From: Clostridiales bacterium
Lineage (GTDB): Bacteria > Bacillota > Clostridia > Christensenellales > Aristaeellaceae
NCBI GenBank assembly: GCA_019409045.1
Contig: DXVG01000041.1
Coordinates: 1-9,896, forward strand
Direction of reading: 5' to 3'
Length of the DNA stretch: 9,896 bases
Of this stretch, positions 5,497-9,896 are shown piece after piece. The notes under the pieces are model-generated. The model was not told where the DNA came from. It saw only the letters and a list, made by a program, of their open reading frames with translations, and did no database searches. The first letter of the stretch is position 1. The number at the start of each line of letters is the position of its first letter. The position numbers and the translations under genes were made by a program.

Positions 5497-6672
5497 ATGG
5501 AGTACATGACAGTAAAAGAGACGGCAAAAGCATGGAACGTCTCTGTTCGCACGGTAAACATGTATTTGAATGCAGGGCGCGTGCCGGGTGCAATTCGCAA
5601 AGAACACGGATGGCTCGTTCCCGCGGACGCCCGGAAACCGGAAGACCGACGCCGCAGGCAGAGCGGCGGGGCGGTGGAAAGCCGCAGGGTCAAGTGTTTC
5701 ATGCCGATCCTCGCGCTGGCCTATCCGCCGGGAGGCTTTGGACAGGCCGTCGGCAGGCTCGGCGATCCGGAGGAGCGGGAGATGGCCCGGGCCGGGCATT
5801 ACTACTTTCAGGGAAGCATGGAAGCGGCTCAGGAGAAGTCGGCAAGCTTCCTGCAGAGCGAGTGCGCGGACATAAGGCTCTCCGCGCTGTGGATACACGC
5901 AATGGCGTCGCTCAGCCTTGGAGACGTGGACGCCTGTATGCAGGACTTTGAAAGTGTGCAGCGCGAGGGCGCGAGCGCGCAGGATGAAACGGTGCGCGTG
6001 GAGAGCGAATTCATCGCCATGGTGTCCGACATCTACTTTCACCGCGAGGAGGCCTGCGTATCCGACCTGCTCCCGCATTTTGCGCACCTGTCGGATGGCC
6101 TGCGCTATTTTGCCCTGTATGCGAGGGCGCACGCGCTCTATCTGCGCGGGGAATACCGCCAGGCCGTCGGAGAGGTGGGCGCGGCGCTCGCGCTGATGCA
6201 GGGCACCTATCCCATCGCGGCGATCTATCTGAACATCGTCGGCGCGATGGCCTGCAACAGCATGGCCGAGCACAAAGAGGCGCAGCACTTCTTCGACGCT
6301 GCCTGGGAGCTCGCGGCGGTCGATGGATATTTTGAGCCGCTCGCGGAGCACCACGGCATGCTGCAGGGGCTGGTGGAGAGAAAGACGCGCGGCAGCCAGC
6401 CGGAGCTGTACCAGCGGATTTCCGAACTGGTCTACCGCTTCAGCCGCGGCTGGATGAAGATTCACAACCCCAACTCCCAGCGCAAGGTGACCGACGCGCT
6501 CACGCCCTACGAGTTCTCCATCGCCATGCTCGCCGCAAAGGGGAGGAGCAATAAGGAGATCGCGGATTACCTCTCCATTTCGGTAAACTCCGTAAAGGCA
6601 TACCTGGCCACCATCTACCAGAAGATCGGGATCACAAAGCGGTCTGAGTTGAGAGACTATGTAAATTATTAG
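5497..6672 (+). CDS. Transcriptional regulator with N-terminal MerR/excisionase-like HTH and C-terminal LuxR-type HTH
   Basis: The product is 391 residues. Residues 4-45 (MTVKETAKAWNVSVRTVNMY, then AGRVPGAIRKEHGWLVPADA, then RKP) form a MerR/HTH_17-like domain of the kind common in Clostridia. Residues about 335-391 form a LuxR/GerE HTH: LTPYEFSIAMLAAKGRSNKE, IADYLSISVNSVKAYLATIY, QKIGITKRSELRDY. The roughly 280 residues between are helical and TPR-like (for example YFALYARAHALYLRGEYRQA), with no Walker A motif, so it is not a full MalT-type ATPase. It should bind DNA and sense a ligand or protein through the middle; the signal is unknown. ATG 5497 is chosen because AAGGGGA (5485-5491) precedes it; an ATG at 5482 in frame is weaker. 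It probably controls the TPR operon downstream and perhaps itself. Confidence 0.85.
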   Translation: MEYMTVKETAKAWNVSVRTVNMYLNAGRVPGAIRKEHGWLVPADARKPEDRRRRQSGGAVESRRVKCFMPILALAYPPGGFGQAVGRLGDPEEREMARAGHYYFQGSMEAAQEKSASFLQSECADIRLSALWIHAMASLSLGDVDACMQDFESVQREGASAQDETVRVESEFIAMVSDIYFHREEACVSDLLPHFAHLSDGLRYFALYARAHALYLRGEYRQAVGEVGAALALMQGTYPIAAIYLNIVGAMACNSMAEHKEAQHFFDAAWELAAVDGYFEPLAEHHGMLQGLVERKTRGSQPELYQRISELVYRFSRGWMKIHNPNSQRKVTDALTPYEFSIAMLAAKGRSNKEIADYLSISVNSVKAYLATIYQKIGITKRSELRDYVNY

Positions 6673-6695
6673 CCATTTTTGCCAGGAAATGGGTG

Positions 6696-6723
6696 CTGAC
6701 AGTTGCACGATAAGCCGTATACT
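6696..6723 (+). promoter_or_regulatory. Candidate promoter of the TPR/lipoprotein operon
   Basis: CTGACA (6696-6701) and TATACT (6718-6723) are spaced by 16 bases; the -10 is close to consensus. Start would fall near 6730, giving an untranslated leader of about 130 bases before 6863. The -10 lies inside the dyad at 6709-6743. Just upstream, CCATTT (6673-6678) and AAATGG (6687-6692) form a small dyad. Confidence 0.55.
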
Positions 6724-6752
6724 ATTAAAGTAGACGGCTTATCTCTTTTTAT
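6709..6752 (+). terminator. Intrinsic terminator of the regulator gene, overlapping the next promoter
   Basis: GATAAGCCGT (6709-6718) pairs perfectly with ACGGCTTATC (6734-6743). An inner TACT/AGTA stem (6720-6723 with 6729-6732) closes a 5-base loop ATTAA after one A/G mismatch. TCTTTTTAT follows (6744-6752). The hairpin begins 36 bases after the regulator stop. The T-run is on the + side only, so it would stop + strand transcription. Confidence 0.75.
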
Positions 6753-6862
6753 GCCCTGCGCGCGAAAAGCGCAATAAAAGCGGCGGTTTTCGCGACTTGC
6801 TGGGCACTGAAAAGGCGGTTGGAAGGGGCCGCTTCTGCAAAGGACAAGGAGGAAAAGCGCGC

Positions 6863-8104
6863 ATGCAGGGCGTGAAAAGACCTCGCAGGGCGCAGCGCAT
6901 CATTGCCGCCGTATTGGTGGTGGCGATGGTCGCCGGCGGGATCATTGCGGACCAGAGCGGCCTGGGCAGAAAGGGCCGCGGCTATGAAAACTCGCAGGCA
7001 TATGCGTATTTGTATGATTCGATGGAGAGCCTCTCCTACGGCTGGCTGCGATGGATGTTCTACCTGTGGGGCACGCACTTTTCCGACGAGGACAGCGCGT
7101 CCGGCCGCTACCGCAGGGCGTGCGTGAGCGTCGCGGAGGAGGACTTTGCACAGGCCGCCGAGTGGATGCGCGCTTGCGTGGAGGAGCAAACCGGCCTCAC
7201 GGACGCGCAGCGCGCGGAGCAGTATCTGCAACTGGCCTGCATGCAGTCGCTGGACGGGGACGCGGTGGGCGCGGTGGCGTCCGCGCAGCGCGCGGCGCAG
7301 CTCGACCCAAGCCATCCGCAGACGCAGCAGATGTACTACCAGTTCAGCATGGACGCAAACGCCGCCGCCAACGCGGCCGAGGCGCTGGCAAGCTACACGG
7401 CGCTGATCTCCGACACTTCCAGATATGAGGAGATCGCAGATCTGTACCTTCAGGCGGGCGACTATGAAGAATCCGGTCGGTATTACACCTTGGCGATAGA
7501 GGCCGACGGAGAAGACCAACGTCTGCTTTATATGCGGGGCAACTGCCGGATGCAGCTTGGCCAATATGAGGAGGCCATTGAGGACTTTTCCGGCAGCGAC
7601 ATGCCCGGCAGCCTCTACTCCAAAGGCATCTGCGAGATGGCGCTGAGCGACTTTGACGCCGCCGCGGCCTCCTTTGAGGAATCCATCGCGCTGGGAGAGC
7701 AGGCGGACGAGGCGCGGATGATGCTGGCGGTCTGCCGCCTGCAGGCGGGGCAGTACGAACAGTCCCTGCAGCTTTTTGACCAGTACATCCAGGCCGGGGG
7801 AGACTACGCGCAAATCGCCTATTATCAGGGAACGGCGCGCATGATGCTTGAGGACTATTCGGGCGCGGTCGAGGACTTTGACGCCTCCGCCGCCGCGGGG
7901 AACTTCGCGCAGGAGAGCGCGTTTGCGGCCGCGCAGTGCCGGTTCTTTATCGGCGAGTATCAGGCGGCGGCCGAGCAGTTCGAGCAGTGCGTGGACGCAG
8001 GATTCAACACGGCGCAGAGCCAGTACTATCTCGGCCTCTGCCTGGCGGCGCTGGGGCAGAATGAAGAGGCGGAGGAGGCCCTGCGACAGGCGCTGGGCGA
8101 GTAA
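6863..8104 (+). CDS. Membrane-anchored TPR-repeat protein, function unknown
   Basis: The product is 413 residues. A basic N-terminus (KRPRRAQR) precedes one hydrophobic helix at about residues 13-29, with no lipobox, so it is a signal anchor or an unusual signal peptide; the rest should lie outside the membrane. From about residue 75 to the end I count about ten TPR-like units of 31-37 residues, such as LLYMRGNCRMQLGQYEEAIE and YYLGLCLAALGQNEEAEEAL. TPR arrays bind proteins or peptides; no enzymatic domain is visible. A segment WLRWMFYLWG near residue 60 is strongly aromatic. ATG 6863 is preceded by AAGGAGG (6846-6852); earlier in-frame starts lack such a site. It lies 25 bases before a second TPR gene with which it shares repeat sequence, suggesting one operon and common origin. 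Confidence 0.8.
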   Translation: MQGVKRPRRAQRIIAAVLVVAMVAGGIIADQSGLGRKGRGYENSQAYAYLYDSMESLSYGWLRWMFYLWGTHFSDEDSASGRYRRACVSVAEEDFAQAAEWMRACVEEQTGLTDAQRAEQYLQLACMQSLDGDAVGAVASAQRAAQLDPSHPQTQQMYYQFSMDANAAANAAEALASYTALISDTSRYEEIADLYLQAGDYEESGRYYTLAIEADGEDQRLLYMRGNCRMQLGQYEEAIEDFSGSDMPGSLYSKGICEMALSDFDAAAASFEESIALGEQADEARMMLAVCRLQAGQYEQSLQLFDQYIQAGGDYAQIAYYQGTARMMLEDYSGAVEDFDASAAAGNFAQESAFAAAQCRFFIGEYQAAAEQFEQCVDAGFNTAQSQYYLGLCLAALGQNEEAEEALRQALGE

Positions 8105-8129
8105 ACAAACGGGCAAGGAGACGAAACGT

Positions 8130-9359
8130 ATGAAAAAGCGGTTCATGTGCGCGGCGATGGCGGTCGCGATGATCCTGATGCTGGTTGCGGGGGCGCAGGC
8201 GGAGTCGCTTGCGGCCGATCAGCAGCTCAACGCGTACTATACGCTGATGACGCTGGCGCTGACGGGCGGGGATTATGCGTCGGCGCTGGATTACGCGCAG
8301 TCGTGCCTGGAAATGGAAGATATGATGGACGACACCCTTCGGGCGGATATCCGCCTCAAGCAGGGATACGCGCTTATGTACCTGGGCCGATATGACGAAG
8401 CCGTCGAGGCGCTGGACGCGTGTCTGGAGATACTGCCGGACACGGCGGAGGCCATGCTTCTGAAGATGCAGACGCTGGTGGCCATGGGGCAGCCGGAGGC
8501 GGCGACCGCCGAGGCGGAAGCCTACGCGGCGGCCTATCCAGAACAGACCGAAGTCTATATGACGCTGGGCGAGCTGTTCGCCGTGGGCGGCGACTATGAA
8601 AACGCCGTGAACGCGTATGCGACCTACATCGAAACCGATGATGAAAGCGCCACGGCCTACCAGATGCGCGGGCAGTACCTTTTGCAGCTTGGCCGATACG
8701 AGGAGGCGGAGGCGGACCTGACGCGCTCCCTGGAGATCGCCGGGGAATCGGCGGACGCGCGGACCCACTACCTGCGGGCGATCGTGCGCCTGCAAATGGC
8801 CCGCAACGAGGAGGCCATTGAGGACCTGGACGCGTGCGTGGACTATCTGGACAGCTTTGAGGGCGACGCGGAGCAGATCGACGCGGACGTGCGCAACAGC
8901 CGCTACTACCGCGGCATCGCCTCCATGCAGCTCGGCCGGTACGCGCAGGCCATCGAGGATTTCACGCGCTGCGTGGAAGAGGATGTCAGCGGGGACTACG
9001 CGCGCTTCTGGCGCGGGGCCTGCTATCTGGACAGCGGCGAGTACGCAAAGGCGAAGGAGGACTTCGCCCACAGCAGCGCACAGGGCGTGGAGACGGCCTC
9101 GTGCCTGTACTATACGGCGCTGTGCGATATGGGACTTGAGCAGTATGAGGCCGCGGTCGAGGGCTTCACATCCTGCCTCGAGCAGGACGTGATGAGCGCG
9201 CAGGCGCTCTACAACCGCGGCATGTGCTACATACAGATGGGCCAGACCGAGAAGGGCCAGGCGGACCTTGAACAGTCGCTGGCACAGGGCGGCGAGGCGC
9301 AGACGTCCATCGAACCGGAGATACCGCAGGGGCTCGCCGGGGAGGACGCGGAGCCGTAG
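8130..9359 (+). CDS. Secreted TPR-repeat protein, function unknown
   Basis: The product is 409 residues. It opens with a clear Sec signal peptide: MKKR, a hydrophobic core (MAVAMILMLVAG) and an AQA site cleavable after residue 24. Nearly all the remaining chain is about ten TPR units, for example IRLKQGYALMYLGRYDEAVE, ATAYQMRGQYLLQLGRYEEA, YYRGIASMQLGRYAQAIEDF and ALYNRGMCYIQMGQTEKGQA. It presumably binds another exported or surface protein; no catalytic motif is seen. AAGGAG (8115-8120) lies 9 bases before the ATG. The acidic tail ends GLAGEDAEP at a TAG, after which the same frame continues with similar composition for 17 codons (see 9360-9469). The protein resembles the upstream TPR product in repeat sequence, including an 18-base identity, GAGGAGGCCATTGAGGAC, found in both genes. 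Confidence 0.85.
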   Translation: MKKRFMCAAMAVAMILMLVAGAQAESLAADQQLNAYYTLMTLALTGGDYASALDYAQSCLEMEDMMDDTLRADIRLKQGYALMYLGRYDEAVEALDACLEILPDTAEAMLLKMQTLVAMGQPEAATAEAEAYAAAYPEQTEVYMTLGELFAVGGDYENAVNAYATYIETDDESATAYQMRGQYLLQLGRYEEAEADLTRSLEIAGESADARTHYLRAIVRLQMARNEEAIEDLDACVDYLDSFEGDAEQIDADVRNSRYYRGIASMQLGRYAQAIEDFTRCVEEDVSGDYARFWRGACYLDSGEYAKAKEDFAHSSAQGVETASCLYYTALCDMGLEQYEAAVEGFTSCLEQDVMSAQALYNRGMCYIQMGQTEKGQADLEQSLAQGGEAQTSIEPEIPQGLAGEDAEP

Positions 9360-9469
9360 TCGGCAGAGCCGGATGCGGAACGGCCGGAGACAAAAACAGA
9401 CGATGCTCTGTGAAGGAATATAAAAAAGCTCAATCGGAAAAGTGCGAGGCGCTGATTCGGGAGGCGTAA
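9360..9469 (+). pseudogene. Possible decayed 3' extension of the TPR gene
   Basis: Directly after the TAG at 9357 the same frame reads SAEPDAERPETKTDDAL before a TGA at 9411. At that point a one-base shift back gives VKEYKKAQSEKCEALIREA, ending in TAA at 9467-9469, three bases before the lipoprotein ATG. Both pieces look coding by composition. An ancestral gene ending at 9469, since hit by a nonsense change and a frameshift, would explain this. Ordinary intergenic sequence remains possible. Confidence 0.3.
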
Positions 9470-9472
9470 GTG

Positions 9473-9896
9473 ATGAAAAGATTGAAAATGCGAGTTTGTG
9501 TTGTATTTATGTTGGTCGCATTGATGCTGATGGGAGGCTGCCTGAATATTGGACAGTTCTCCGCTGCGTCTGAATCCATCGAACCTGCGCCGCAGAGCGA
9601 ACCCGCGCCGGCGAATGAACCCGCGCCGGCAAACGAGCCCGCCCCGGCGAACGAGCCCACGCCGGAGAACGAACCCGCGCCGGCGAATGAACCCGCGCCG
9701 GCAAACGAACCCGCGCCGGCGAACGAGCCCGCGCCGGAGAACGAACCCGCGCCGGAGAACGAACCCGTGTCAGAGAATGAGCCTGCGCCGGAGAATGAGC
9801 CTGCGTCGGAAAACGAACCCGCGCCGGAAAATGAACCCATATCGGCGAACGAACCCACGCCGGAAAATGAGCCTACGCCGCAGAACGAGTCTACGC
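9473..9896 (+). CDS. Lipoprotein with a proline/glutamate hexapeptide stalk (3' end outside window)
   Basis: The first 141 codons are present. MKRLKMR precedes a hydrophobic stretch and a lipobox-like LMGGC with Cys23, so it should be a signal-peptidase II substrate anchored to the outer face of the membrane. After NIGQFSAASESIE come hexapeptide units such as PAPANE and PAPENE, still running at the window edge. Such runs form extended, wall-spanning stalks that hold a later domain away from the membrane; that domain is not visible here. GGGAGG (9459-9464) is 8 bases before the ATG; a GTG at 9470 is an alternative. It follows the two TPR genes closely and is probably in their operon. Confidence 0.8.
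   Translation, partial: MKRLKMRVCVVFMLVALMLMGGCLNIGQFSAASESIEPAPQSEPAPANEPAPANEPAPANEPTPENEPAPANEPAPANEPAPANEPAPENEPAPENEPVSENEPAPENEPASENEPAPENEPISANEPTPENEPTPQNEST
9584..9889 (+). repeat. Coding 18-bp tandem repeat, 17 units
   Basis: Seventeen consecutive 18-base units encode P-x-(P/S)-x-(N/S)-E, mostly PAPANE and PAPENE, with variants PTPENE, PVSENE, PASENE, PISANE and PTPQNE. The array may continue past 9896. Early units are more alike at the DNA level than later ones, as expected from expansion by slippage or unequal exchange. Confidence 0.95.

Noticed and set aside
5458..6708. Minus-strand open frame of 416 codons opposite the regulator
   Set aside because: The + frame has two recognisable HTH domains and a ribosome site; the reverse frame has neither.
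6749..8146. Minus-strand open frame of 465 codons opposite the first TPR gene
   Set aside because: It is a shadow of repetitive high-GC TPR sequence; the + frame has a strong ribosome site and a membrane helix.
9430..9858. Minus-strand frame encoding Gly-Ser-Phe-Ala-Gly repeats
   Set aside because: It is the complement of the proline/glutamate hexapeptide repeat; the + frame has a lipobox and a ribosome site at the right place.

Overview
The window looks like a high-GC, Gram-positive-style bacterial chromosome. The genes carry strong AGGAGG-type ribosome binding sites, a MerR/excisionase-like helix-turn-helix of a kind common in Clostridia precedes one regulator, and there is a Firmicutes-like lipoprotein. 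A gut Clostridia lineage is my best guess, but that is inference; nothing here fixes the taxon. All supported genes are on the + strand.

Bases 1-5025 hold a type I-C CRISPR-Cas locus in the canonical order cas3 (3' part only) - cas5c - cas8c - cas7c - cas4 - cas1. A Cas11c small subunit is very probably translated from inside cas8c (AAGGAGG at 2780-2786, start at 2795). The interference genes look intact as far as the window shows them. The adaptation genes are wrecked: cas4 keeps only about 102 codons and is joined in frame to an internal piece of cas1, followed by further out-of-frame cas1 scraps. No cas2 is recognisable. A leader-like stretch with a 10-bp inverted repeat follows, then a minimal array of two full repeats, one 3'-degenerate repeat and two 35-nt spacers. 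The locus therefore appears able at most to use its existing spacers.

Bases 5026-5496 are mainly intergenic. They hold a plausible promoter and a small cysteine-rich ORF with an in-frame 30-bp tandem duplication. A second promoter follows, with a symmetric set of four TTGGCAG-like half-sites in front of the next gene.

Bases 5497-9896 hold an unrelated cluster: a regulator with an N-terminal HTH and a C-terminal LuxR-type HTH; a hairpin that is both a likely terminator and overlaps a promoter; two consecutive TPR proteins (one membrane-anchored, one with a Sec signal peptide, about ten TPR units each); and the start of a lipoprotein with a long proline/glutamate hexapeptide stalk. The last three look like an operon making cell-envelope proteins, perhaps controlled by the regulator. 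The function of this set is not recognised. Between the second TPR gene and the lipoprotein gene, 110 bases look like decayed coding sequence.
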